Below the pieces are notes generated by a model. That model made no database searches and was not told where the DNA came from. It was given only the letters and a program-made list of their open reading frames with translations. A program made the translations under genes and the position numbers. From NCBI RefSeq assembly GCF_030655415.1, contig NZ_JAURVN010000014.1, forward strand, positions 186,001 through 250,000: a DNA stretch of 64,000 nt. The letters run 5' to 3'. The DNA comes from Herminiimonas sp. Its GTDB lineage: Bacteria; Pseudomonadota; Gammaproteobacteria; Burkholderiales; Burkholderiaceae. This document shows, one piece after another, positions 44,637 to 52,388 of this stretch; position 1 is the stretch's first letter, and every line of letters begins with the position of its first letter.

Positions 44637-45860
44637 TCAATGCGAAAGCGTGTTGGCGATATCGGTGCGATAAGCGCGTATCGCTGGTAGCAATGCGGCA
44701 ATCAAGCCGATACCGAGTGCTACAAGAATTAACCAGAATTCTTCTGCAAGAATGATCAAGCCAGAAAGCGAGATGTTTTGATCAGCGGCAAGAATGTGTC
44801 CAAAAATCTCAACCGCGACATGTCCGATCAACCAGCCGAGCAGAGCGCCTGCCAATGCCAACACACAGCCTTCAATCAACAAGAGAACGAACAGTTTTCG
44901 CGGTGACGCGCCGAGCATGCGCAAAATGGCGAGATCAGCTTTGCGTTCTTCCAGCGCGTTATACAGCGCAACAAACATCGACAAGGCAGCTGACAGCAAA
45001 ACGATGATCGCGATGCCGCGCAACACGTCTATCCCGACACCCATCAAGCGAAATAGCTTTGCTGCTTCCAGCGCAGGTTGCGCAGCCTGCAACTCACTTT
45101 GACTATTGATAAAACGCGGCATCGTCACTGCGGCCAGCGGCGATGCGTATTGAACCAGTAACGCAGTGAGCTCGCGCGATTCTTCCATCGCTTCTTTTTC
45201 TTCTGGATCGCTAGCGTCCAGCCCATTTGTCTTTTCGTGCACTGCCCATACTGACGCGACCGGCGTAACCACTAATCGGTCCAGCACGCTGCCGCCAGGT
45301 TTAAGGATGCCGACCACTTTGTATGGCACTCCATCATGTACTTCGCCACCACTGGTCAAACCATGCGAGCCATATAAGTCCTGACCTAATTTGATGCCGG
45401 TTCGTTTGGCGACCTGCGCACCAATCACCGCTTGCATAGGTTCTGCAAATAACTGACCTTGGTCAATCACGCCTTGGTAATGTTCGATGTAGCCAAGCGA
45501 AGTTCCAACTATGCGAAAGCCTTGATAACTATCACCCAAAGCCAAAGGCATGACGTTCTTGACCATGCGGTTTTTCTTCAAAAGATCTTCGGATGAAAGC
45601 GGAATATTGCCGGTCGGCGTATCCACTTGATAGATGGATGACAGTATCAGTTGCAGCGGCGAGCCTTTGGCACCGACCACCAGATCAATTCCTTCGGCAT
45701 CGCGTGTCGCGCTGTCAGCAAGTTGCGTCGATACCGACAGGATGAACGTCATCATCGCGATGCCGACCGCCATCAACAGCATATTCAACGCCGTCGAAAG
45801 TGGCTTGTGACGCAAGGACTTGAGGGCGAGGGTAATCGCGTTGATTTTCATGCTGCTCAT
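44637..45860 (-). CDS. ABC transporter permease, MacB/FtsX-type
   Basis: A 407-residue permease. The topology is that of MacB/FtsX-type proteins: one N-terminal helix (about 21-43), a large periplasmic domain (about 45-265), then three C-terminal helices (about 275-300, 325-350 and 372-395). Such permeases couple ATP hydrolysis to periplasmic movements rather than classical import. It overlaps the ATPase gene (ATGA). With the His-rich protein and DUF3299 it resembles zinc-linked transporter operons. Confidence 0.87.
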   Translation of the reverse strand: MSSMKINAITLALKSLRHKPLSTALNMLLMAVGIAMMTFILSVSTQLADSATRDAEGIDLVVGAKGSPLQLILSSIYQVDTPTGNIPLSSEDLLKKNRMVKNVMPLALGDSYQGFRIVGTSLGYIEHYQGVIDQGQLFAEPMQAVIGAQVAKRTGIKLGQDLYGSHGLTSGGEVHDGVPYKVVGILKPGGSVLDRLVVTPVASVWAVHEKTNGLDASDPEEKEAMEESRELTALLVQYASPLAAVTMPRFINSQSELQAAQPALEAAKLFRLMGVGIDVLRGIAIIVLLSAALSMFVALYNALEERKADLAILRMLGASPRKLFVLLLIEGCVLALAGALLGWLIGHVAVEIFGHILAADQNISLSGLIILAEEFWLILVALGIGLIAALLPAIRAYRTDIANTLSH

Positions 45861-46537
45861 TTGCTGTCACCTCGCGCTTGATGCGAAGCTAAATGCGTAG
45901 CTAAACGTAGCGTTTTTGCTTGCGGTAATGCCGCTAAGACACGCGCATCATGCGTTGCAATGACCAGCGATGCGCCGATTTCTTCCGCTTGCGAGGTTAA
46001 TAATTTGATCGCCGCACCACAGGATTCATCATCAAGATTTGCTGTTGGTTCATCGGCCAATAGCAACTGCGGCTGGTTAAACAAGGCGCGTGCAAGCGCT
46101 ACGCGTTGACGTTGTCCCTGGCTGAGTTCATGTGGTTTGGAAAGCTTCTTTTCTTGCAGACCTAGCGCAGCCAGCAATTGATCCGCACGCGCATGACTTT
46201 GATCCCGATTGCTGGCATACGCTGCCAGCAAGATATTTTCCTGCGCGTTTAACGCTGGAATGAGCGCCAGTTTTTGTGGAAGAAAGCCTATTGTTTTGCC
46301 GCGCCAGCGATCCGAATCTTGCGGTGGCAGCGCAGATACATCGGTGCCAGCAACCATAATGCTACCTGTTTGAGGCCTCAAGATTGCCGCGATTAAATGC
46401 AGCAAGGTCGACTTACCGCTGCCAGAAGGCCCGACGAAAATCCCATGCTCGCCTGCAGCGAGGCCGAATTCAACCTGACTTAATTGGTCGATATTGGAAC
46501 GAGGGTAGCGATAGCTGATATTTGATATTTGCAACAT
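45857..46537 (-). CDS. ABC transporter ATP-binding protein, LolD/MacB-type
   Basis: A 226-residue ATPase with Walker A GPSGSGKST (37-45), Q-loop LPQK, signature LSQGQRQR, Walker B LLLADEPT and the switch His in IATHDARV. Of the LolD/MacB subfamily, it pairs with the permease encoded next. First gene of the operon; the -10-like TAATAT lies just 8 bases before the ATG, so the message would have a very short leader. Confidence 0.9.
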   Translation of the reverse strand: MLQISNISYRYPRSNIDQLSQVEFGLAAGEHGIFVGPSGSGKSTLLHLIAAILRPQTGSIMVAGTDVSALPPQDSDRWRGKTIGFLPQKLALIPALNAQENILLAAYASNRDQSHARADQLLAALGLQEKKLSKPHELSQGQRQRVALARALFNQPQLLLADEPTANLDDESCGAAIKLLTSQAEEIGASLVIATHDARVLAALPQAKTLRLATHLASHQARGDSK

Positions 46538-46679
46538 GGTTGCATATTACGTAAAAAGCTGGAGCCTGCATAGAGTCATCTGAAAATCATCTTCGTTTTG
46601 AATGTGGAATCAAGTAATCAAGCATGCAGTAACTCTACGAACGCATTTTTAAGATCGCTATCGTTTGCCCAAACATTGT

Positions 46680-46700
46680 ATTTATAGTTATTGTATAAAT
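46680..46700. promoter_or_regulatory. AT-rich inverted repeat upstream of the YeeE operon
   Basis: ATTTATA-N7-TATAAAT, perfect 7-bp arms, 69 bases before the first YeeE gene. AT-rich palindromes of this kind are operators of BigR/SqrR-type persulfide-sensing repressors in similar operons. No such repressor is encoded in the window. It might also simply contain the -10 element. Confidence 0.45.
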
Positions 46701-46769
46701 TGAACGAAGAGGTTTCTTCTATGGATCACGCCATGCCAGTTAACTGAGCAAGCCAAAAGGAAAACAAGC

Positions 46770-47201
46770 ATGACTATCAATTGGATAGACTTCACGCCAT
46801 GGGCATCACTCGCAGGTGGTTTGCTAATAGGTTTGGCGGCCGCGCTGTTAATACTATTCAACGGCAAAATTGCGGGTATCAGCGGAATAGTGGGCCGTTT
46901 GCTGCGACCAGTGCGGCACGACATCGCTTGGCGCATCTTGTTTATCGTAGGCCTTATTTCCGCGCCTTTGTTTTACCAATTGATCGCGCCATTGCCATCC
47001 GTGCAGATCGATGCCAGCACCACAATATTGATTCTTGCGGGTCTGCTAGTTGGCATTGGTAGCCGCTACGGTTCAGGCTGTACTAGCGGTCACGGCGTGT
47101 GCGGCCTGTCGCGTGGTTCATTGCGCTCGGTCGTAGCGACCGTGAGTTTCATGCTGGCTGGCTTCGCGACGGTGTTCATCGTGCGCCATCTTTTCTTCTA
47201 A
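46770..47201 (+). CDS. YeeE/YedE-family sulfur transport membrane protein (first half)
   Basis: A 143-residue membrane protein with about four helices. The signature GSRYGSGCTSGHGVCGLSRGS (about 92-112, Cys included) identifies the YeeE/YedE (PmpA) family. In YeeE such cysteine loops pass thiosulfate; the split two-gene form is common next to persulfide dioxygenases. The second half is encoded 8 bases downstream. Confidence 0.9.
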   Translation: MTINWIDFTPWASLAGGLLIGLAAALLILFNGKIAGISGIVGRLLRPVRHDIAWRILFIVGLISAPLFYQLIAPLPSVQIDASTTILILAGLLVGIGSRYGSGCTSGHGVCGLSRGSLRSVVATVSFMLAGFATVFIVRHLFF

Positions 47202-47209
47202 GAGGCTCT

Positions 47210-47644
47210 ATGCAAATACTCATAGCGTTCATAGCCGGATTGATCTTCGGTCTTGGGTTGATCTTGTCGGGCATGGCAGATCCATCCAAGGTTTTGAATT
47301 TTCTGGATTTGAGCGGCGACTGGGATCCTTCGCTGGCATTCGTCATGGGCGGCGCGATTTGCGTTGGCGTTATCGCATTCCATTTTGCGAAGAAGCGTCA
47401 AAAGTCATTGCTAGGTGACGCGATGTCTTTGCCTACCAACACCCGCATCGATCGCCGACTCGTATTAGGTAGTCTTGTTTTCGGTATAGGTTGGGGGCTG
47501 GCCGGATATTGCCCTGGCCCTGCGCTTGTGTCGCTGAGCAGCGGCAATTCCAAAAACATCATTTTTGTCATCGCAATGCTTGCCGGCATGGCGATGTTTG
47601 AAGTGCTTGAGCGCGGGCGTTCAAACGCAAAGCAATCGTCGTAG
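47210..47644 (+). CDS. YeeE/YedE-family (DUF6691) sulfur transport membrane protein (second half)
   Basis: A 144-residue membrane protein with about four helices. GLILSGMADPSKVLNFLDL near the N-terminus and WGLAGYCPGPALVSLSSG (Cys at about 103) are the PmpB-type signatures. It works with the protein encoded upstream. The frame is open further 5' but the ATG at 47210 begins the conserved domain, preceded by AGAGG. Confidence 0.9.
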   Translation: MQILIAFIAGLIFGLGLILSGMADPSKVLNFLDLSGDWDPSLAFVMGGAICVGVIAFHFAKKRQKSLLGDAMSLPTNTRIDRRLVLGSLVFGIGWGLAGYCPGPALVSLSSGNSKNIIFVIAMLAGMAMFEVLERGRSNAKQSS

Positions 47645-47683
47645 CGTGAAGCGCATCTTGTAGCCCTGAATCGAGAGATATGA

Positions 47684-48385
47684 ATGAACCTGAAACCCAT
47701 ACAGTTGTTCGACCCCAAGTCATCCACCTTCACCTACATACTCAATGTTCCAGGTAGTCCTGATGCAGTCATCATTGATCCGGTCGATGTGCATTGGGAG
47801 CGTGATTTATTGCATCTGCAAAGGCTGAACCTGAAATTGACATACGTGATGGAAACTCATACGCATGCAGACCATGTGACATCGGCCGGCAAGTTGCGTG
47901 AGATGACAGGCGCCAAAGCAGTGGTGCCCAGCGGTTGCGGCATTTCCCCAGCGGATATCCAATTGCGCGATGGCGACGTTATCCACTTTGGCGCTCACGA
48001 AGAAATCCGCGCGCTGCATACCCCGGGACATACCTCTGGCAGCATGAGCTACATATGGCGTGGCAACGTTTTTACAGGTGATGCGCTATTGATTAACGGC
48101 TGCGGTCGTACCGACTTTCAAGGTGGTAGTGCCGAAGCACTGTACGACAGCATTACCAAGAAATTGTTTGACTTGAATGAGACCACGTTGGTGTGGCCGT
48201 GCCATGATTACAAGGGCCAGTCGGTATCGTCGATCGCTTGGGAAAAACGACACAACGCGCGGGTCAGCAAATGTGACCGTGCCGCGTTCGTGAACTACAT
48301 GAATAAGCTGGATCTACCCAAGCCTAAACTGATTGATATCGCAGTACCTGCTAATCACAATCTAGGATTGCCGCATGGGGTATAA
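47684..48385 (+). CDS. Persulfide dioxygenase (ETHE1-like metallo-beta-lactamase fold)
   Basis: A 233-residue protein. The metal motif is His59-x-His61-x-Asp63-His64 (THTHADH), with HTPGHT, Asp in FTGDALLINGCGRTDF, and PCHDYKG near 190. The GCGRTDFQGG block is characteristic of ETHE1-type persulfide dioxygenases, which oxidise glutathione persulfide to sulfite. Third gene of the YeeE-YedE operon, matching a sulfide/persulfide detoxification role. No rhodanese domain or sulfide:quinone reductase is present here. Confidence 0.9.
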   Translation: MNLKPIQLFDPKSSTFTYILNVPGSPDAVIIDPVDVHWERDLLHLQRLNLKLTYVMETHTHADHVTSAGKLREMTGAKAVVPSGCGISPADIQLRDGDVIHFGAHEEIRALHTPGHTSGSMSYIWRGNVFTGDALLINGCGRTDFQGGSAEALYDSITKKLFDLNETTLVWPCHDYKGQSVSSIAWEKRHNARVSKCDRAAFVNYMNKLDLPKPKLIDIAVPANHNLGLPHGV

Positions 48386-48439
48386 GTGACACGAGTGACA
48401 ACAGATTAAGCAAACTCACAACATACGAAGGAAGCAAAT

Positions 48440-48808
48440 ATGCAAAGCATAGCGACCATTGCGACAGGGCTTGTAGCCATCCTGCATGTCTATATTTTGT
48501 ACCTGGAGATGTTCTTGTGGGATACGCCTAAAGGCAGAAAAGCGTTTGGTCTTACAGCAGAATTTTCAGCAGCGTCAAAAGTGTTGGCTGCAAATCAAGG
48601 CTTGTACAACGGCTTCTTGGCGGCTGGCCTGATTTGGGGAATATGGCTAGGTTCTGCAGGCGATTCAATCAAACTATTCTTCCTCGCCTGTGTTGTGGTG
48701 GCGGGAATCTTTGGTGGAGTGACATCCAGTAAAAAGATCCTGTTTGTTCAGGCACTGCCTGGAGCAATCGCTCTAGGATTCGTTTTTTTGTCTAGCGTGC
48801 AGAGCTAG
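48440..48808 (+). CDS. DUF1304-family membrane protein
   Basis: A 122-residue protein with four predicted helices. LVAILHVYILYLEMFLW and AANQGLYNGFLAAGLIWG are the DUF1304 hallmarks. Function unknown. The ribosome-binding site GAAGGAAG lies 6 bases before the ATG. It may be co-transcribed with the persulfide dioxygenase gene 54 bases upstream and is followed by a terminator. Confidence 0.85.
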   Translation: MQSIATIATGLVAILHVYILYLEMFLWDTPKGRKAFGLTAEFSAASKVLAANQGLYNGFLAAGLIWGIWLGSAGDSIKLFFLACVVVAGIFGGVTSSKKILFVQALPGAIALGFVFLSSVQS

Positions 48809-48861
48809 GCCTATAAACAAACTCTTGAACCCAGACTGAGGAATTCAGCTCTTGTATGAAC

Positions 48862-48900
48862 AAGGCGTTTTCCGCATAACTCGGAAAACGCCTTTATTTT
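48862..48900. terminator. Bidirectional terminator after DUF1304 gene
   Basis: Perfect 13-bp arms AAGGCGTTTTCCG (48862-48874) and CGGAAAACGCCTT (48882-48894) with T-rich flank on the plus strand. It lies between convergent genes. Confidence 0.92.
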
Positions 48901-48964
48901 TATTACGCTGTCAGTTATACGACAGTGAAATCAACGATCAAATTATCGACGTCCCACTCTGTTG

Positions 48965-49402
48965 CTAGCGAACAATCAAGACAGGAACCTCTGTCGTTGC
49001 CAGCACTCGGCTGGTCACGGATCCAAGCACGATAGATCCAAGTGCGCTATGACCATGCGAACCCATCACGATTAAATCTATTTTGTGCTTCTTGGCATAT
49101 TTTCCGATCTCGAAAGATGGATCGCCTATCTTGTAACCAGCTTGAAAAGCCACGTCTTTTTTGTGCAGTATTTTTTCTGCAACGGCGAGAGCTGCCTCTG
49201 CATCCTCTTTGTAATAACCGTCTACTACATCACTACCAAGAAGGGCGCGTGCCCGATGGGTGCTCAAACCAACGGGGATCGGTGCTTTGACATGCAAGAG
49301 ATGTAGATCAGGTAGCTCTTTACACGAGTCTATGTAGCCAATTAAAAATTGGGCGGCTTTAACTGTAAATTCCGAACCATCTACGGCAAAAAGAATGTTC
49401 AT
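48965..49402 (-). CDS. Universal stress protein (UspA family)
   Basis: A 145-residue single-domain protein. The ATP-binding motif MGSHGHSALGSIVLGSVTSRV spans about 111-131 (read as G-x2-G-x9-G-S), with the N-terminal strand NILFAVDGSEFT. AAGGAGA precedes the ATG. A perfect ANR/FNR box at 49487-49500 lies about 90 bases upstream, which suggests induction under low oxygen. It is divergent from two further Usp genes. Confidence 0.92.
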   Translation of the reverse strand: MNILFAVDGSEFTVKAAQFLIGYIDSCKELPDLHLLHVKAPIPVGLSTHRARALLGSDVVDGYYKEDAEAALAVAEKILHKKDVAFQAGYKIGDPSFEIGKYAKKHKIDLIVMGSHGHSALGSIVLGSVTSRVLATTEVPVLIVR

Positions 49403-49486
49403 GATATCTCCTTGAGTTTTAAAAACTGGCTTTGACTTATAGAGCTATTTCAGACATTCATCGTGACGCGTTTAACTAATAGTGAT

Positions 49487-49500
49487 TTGATTTACATCAA
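49487..49500. promoter_or_regulatory. ANR/FNR box 1
   Basis: TTGAT-TTAC-ATCAA, a perfect match to the FNR/ANR consensus TTGAT-N4-ATCAA. It is 85 bases from the minus-strand Usp start and so most likely activates that gene in low oxygen. Confidence 0.85.
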
Positions 49501-49565
49501 CTTTTCTCTCGTTACAGAAAAGTCACGGATGCCAGATGGTGGGCTTGCATAACTTCGGTCTCTAT

Positions 49566-49606
49566 TTGATGTAGATCAATAGTTCGGTGTCGTTCTGCAA
49601 TAGGAT
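49566..49606 (+). promoter_or_regulatory. ANR/FNR box 2 and -10 element of the usp-usp-ackA operon
   Basis: TTGAT-GTAG-ATCAA at 49566-49579 is a second perfect box, centred at 49572.5. TAGGAT at 49601-49606 could be the -10 element; transcription would then start near 49613, placing the box at about -41, the class II position for FNR-type activators. The first start codon is at 49653. Confidence 0.85.
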
Positions 49607-49652
49607 GGATTTGCGGTACTTAGAAGTAACCATCTTTCTAGAGGAGACAATC

Positions 49653-50084
49653 ATGTTCAAGAAAATTTTACTTGCCACCGATGGTTCGGAACTTTCGAAC
49701 AAGGCAATTCAATCCACTTTGCAATTCGCGAAAGAGCATGGGAGCAAGGTGGTTGGTTTGTCGGTCGCCACAATTTATCCGTATTACCCCGTATATGGGA
49801 TGGAAGGCATAAGCAGCGAGTTCGTCGTAGCCATCAATAAGGAAGCAACGAAAAACGTTCAGCAAATCGCACTTTCCGCAGCCACATTGGGCGTCGACGT
49901 AGAAGTACATGTTGTGGAGGGAACGAATCCCCACGAAGAAATCATCAAGGCGGCTGACGCTTACCAATGTGATGCCATTTTTATGGCGTCACATGGCCGA
50001 AAAGGGCTCGATAAATTTTTGCTTGGAAGTGAAGCACAAAAGGTCCTTGTTCATAGCAAATTGCCGGTCACGATATTCAAGTAA
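49653..50084 (+). CDS. Universal stress protein (UspA family)
   Basis: A 143-residue protein with the KKILLATDGSELS first strand, VVGLSVATIYPYYP and the nucleotide loop ASHGRKGLDKFLLGSEAQKVL. It is first in a three-gene operon with a second Usp and the acetate kinase-PduL fusion, behind a perfect ANR box. Start at 49653 is set by GAGGAGA 7 bases upstream; the frame extends to 49587 without support. Confidence 0.92.
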   Translation: MFKKILLATDGSELSNKAIQSTLQFAKEHGSKVVGLSVATIYPYYPVYGMEGISSEFVVAINKEATKNVQQIALSAATLGVDVEVHVVEGTNPHEEIIKAADAYQCDAIFMASHGRKGLDKFLLGSEAQKVLVHSKLPVTIFK

Positions 50085-50114
50085 TTTGAATAAAGTAAAA
50101 GTTTAAGGAAGTCC

Positions 50115-50552
50115 ATGTTCAAAAATATTCTGCTCGCAAGTGACGGATCCGATCTTTCCAGGCAAGCGATGCACGAAGCTGTTCAACTAGCAAAAAGCAC
50201 GGGCGCAAAGATGATTGCTTTGGCGGTGGCGGTCGACTTCAATCCTTATCTTGCGACCGAACTGGTGATGAGCAACGATGAGATGCAGCCGCTATCAGAA
50301 ATTTTGAAAGACGCAGAAAGCCACGTCAAGGAAATCGAGGAGTTGGCAAAGTCATCTGGCGTTGCGGTTCAAACACATGTCGTTATGGGATATGAGCCGG
50401 CGGAAGAAATCTTGAAGATGGCAGAAGAGAAGAGCTGCGATTTGATTTTTATGGCATCGCATGGACGACGTGGTATCGATAAAATTTTTCTCGGCAGCCA
50501 GGCTGAGAAGGTTTTGAATAACAGCAAAGTTCCAGTTCTGATTTTCAAATAG
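50115..50552 (+). CDS. Universal stress protein (UspA family)
   Basis: A 145-residue close paralogue of the preceding Usp, with KNILLASDGSDLS, YEPAEEILKMA and ASHGRRGIDKIFLGSQAEKVL. The tandem arose presumably by duplication. AAGGAAG lies before its ATG, 30 bases after the previous stop. Anaerobic Usp proteins in other proteobacteria aid survival on fermentation of pyruvate, which fits the acetate kinase gene downstream. Confidence 0.92.
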   Translation: MFKNILLASDGSDLSRQAMHEAVQLAKSTGAKMIALAVAVDFNPYLATELVMSNDEMQPLSEILKDAESHVKEIEELAKSSGVAVQTHVVMGYEPAEEILKMAEEKSCDLIFMASHGRRGIDKIFLGSQAEKVLNNSKVPVLIFK

Positions 50553-50663
50553 GTTAAGCGGAGCAACCCATGCGTTGTTAACCTGGGAGCAGCCGCTACG
50601 GAGGGTGTAGTCTGAATCAAAGACGTGACATTGCTGCAGTATCCACCCCATGAGGTTCACACG

Positions 50664-52370
50664 ATGCTAGTTCTGGTACTTAACGCTGGCAGCTCATCGC
50701 TTAAATGTAGCGTGTTCGATACGGTCGCCGATCTGCAGCTATTCAAGACATCTTTTGAGCGGCTGGACAATCTCGAAGATGCTTTGCAACAGATACCGGG
50801 CTTGCTGGAAAAGGCGGGCGTTACCGATTTCGAAGCAATTGCTCATCGCGTGGTGCATGGCGGCGTCAAATTCCGCGATGCTTGTTTGATTACCGAAGTT
50901 GTGATCGAGACAATTGCGGAATACAGCAAGCTGGCTCCCTTGCATAATCCTTGCGCGCTCACTTGTATTAAAACGGCAGGCCAGCTCTGGCCTAAACTCC
51001 CGCAAATTGCGGTGTTCGATACCGCATTTCATCAAACTATTCCCGAAAGGGCATTCGTTTATGCCATCCCTAAACCATGGCGGGATACAGGTCTGCGTCG
51101 TTATGGTTTTCACGGGACGTCTCACAAGTATGTGATGGAACACGTGGCTGCAGCGCTGCATGCCACGCCGCAGGATATTCGCCTGATCAGTTGCCACCTC
51201 GGTAACGGAGCGAGCGTTTGTGCGATCGATAGAGGCGTTTCGGTGGACACTTCCATGGGAATGACTTCTCTGGAAGGACTGGTGATGGGCACTCGCTCGG
51301 GCGACGTCGATCCCGGATTGTTTGCTCATTTGGAGCGCACTCTTGGACTTTCCGCTGACGAAATTGAAGACGGCCTCTATCACCGCAGCGGCCTGGCCGC
51401 GCTTTCCGATGCGGGCAACGACATGCGTGACATTGAACAACGGGCAGCCGCAGGCGACCGAAATTCACAGCTTGCGATCCAGGTTTATGCATACAGGGTA
51501 CATAAATACATAGGTGCATATGCTGCCGTGATGGGTGGTGTCGATGTCATCGCGTTTACCGGTGGCATAGGTGAAAATTCGGCGTCGATGCGCAAACGTA
51601 TTTGCGAAAGATTTGACTTTATCGGCCTGGCTTTTGACGATGATGCCAATACATCCATCAAGCTTGCGGGACATGAGGTCGCAGCTATGCATCAGCCCCA
51701 TTCGCGATTGAAGGTAGTGGTAACCGCTACGCGCGAACAATGGATGATCGCGCGCGAAGCTGCGCGAGTGCTTGAGAAGGCAAGTACCTTAAGCATCGCG
51801 CAGCGCACTGTTCCTATCGCCGTTTCCGCGCGCCATGTTCATTTGACGGAAGCAGCATGTCACGCGCTGTTCGGCGAACCGTACGCGCTTCAAATACAAA
51901 AGAACTTGAGTCAACCCGCGCAGTGGGCCACGGAAGAAACCGTGGATATTATCGGACCGCGCGGCGAGCTGAAAGGCGTGCGCATCCTTTGTCCCTATCG
52001 TGAAGCAAATCAAATTGAAATTTCCGAAACAGATGCGTTTGTGCTTGGAGTCGATGCGCCACTGCGCTTGTCCGGAGACATACAAAATACGCCGATGGTC
52101 AGCTTGCGAGGTCCGTCGGGCACCATAAGCTCACATGGAATAATCGTCGCACAACGTCATCTTCATACGCATGTCAAAGATGCTGCTTTGCTAGGTCTGT
52201 CTAACGGACAATTTGTTGATATTGAAGTTGATAGCGCTGGGCGATCCCTGATATTCAAGGACGTCGCAGTGCGCGTAAGCGATCGTTTTGTGACGGAAAT
52301 GCACATCGATACCGATGAGGCTAATGCAGCACATCTGGAACATGGCGGTAGCGGTGTGTTGATGCTTTAG
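50664..52370 (+). CDS. Acetate kinase - PduL phosphotransacylase fusion
   Basis: A 568-residue bifunctional protein. Residues 1-371 are an acetate/propionate kinase: NAGSSSLK (7-14), Arg65-containing HRVVHGG, Asp119, His150 in FHGTSH, GNGASV, Arg211 in TRSGDVDPG and GGIGENS (300-306). Residues 383 to about 556 are a PduL-type phosphate acyltransferase: SARHVHL (His391, His393), LSQPAQWATEETV, ISETDAFVLG, a second zinc-type motif RHLHTH (His499, His501) and MHIDTDEANAAH. Together they convert acyl-CoA via acyl phosphate to acid plus ATP. Start at 50664 behind TGAGG. It is third in an ANR-controlled operon. Confidence 0.92.
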   Translation: MLVLVLNAGSSSLKCSVFDTVADLQLFKTSFERLDNLEDALQQIPGLLEKAGVTDFEAIAHRVVHGGVKFRDACLITEVVIETIAEYSKLAPLHNPCALTCIKTAGQLWPKLPQIAVFDTAFHQTIPERAFVYAIPKPWRDTGLRRYGFHGTSHKYVMEHVAAALHATPQDIRLISCHLGNGASVCAIDRGVSVDTSMGMTSLEGLVMGTRSGDVDPGLFAHLERTLGLSADEIEDGLYHRSGLAALSDAGNDMRDIEQRAAAGDRNSQLAIQVYAYRVHKYIGAYAAVMGGVDVIAFTGGIGENSASMRKRICERFDFIGLAFDDDANTSIKLAGHEVAAMHQPHSRLKVVVTATREQWMIAREAARVLEKASTLSIAQRTVPIAVSARHVHLTEAACHALFGEPYALQIQKNLSQPAQWATEETVDIIGPRGELKGVRILCPYREANQIEISETDAFVLGVDAPLRLSGDIQNTPMVSLRGPSGTISSHGIIVAQRHLHTHVKDAALLGLSNGQFVDIEVDSAGRSLIFKDVAVRVSDRFVTEMHIDTDEANAAHLEHGGSGVLML

Positions 52371-52388
52371 GAAAGGCGTACTTCCGCT

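Noticed and set aside
46721..46747. Eight-codon frame (MDHAMPVN) before the YeeE operon, a possible leader peptide
   Set aside because: Too short to support; no attenuator structure or regulatory codon run goes with it.
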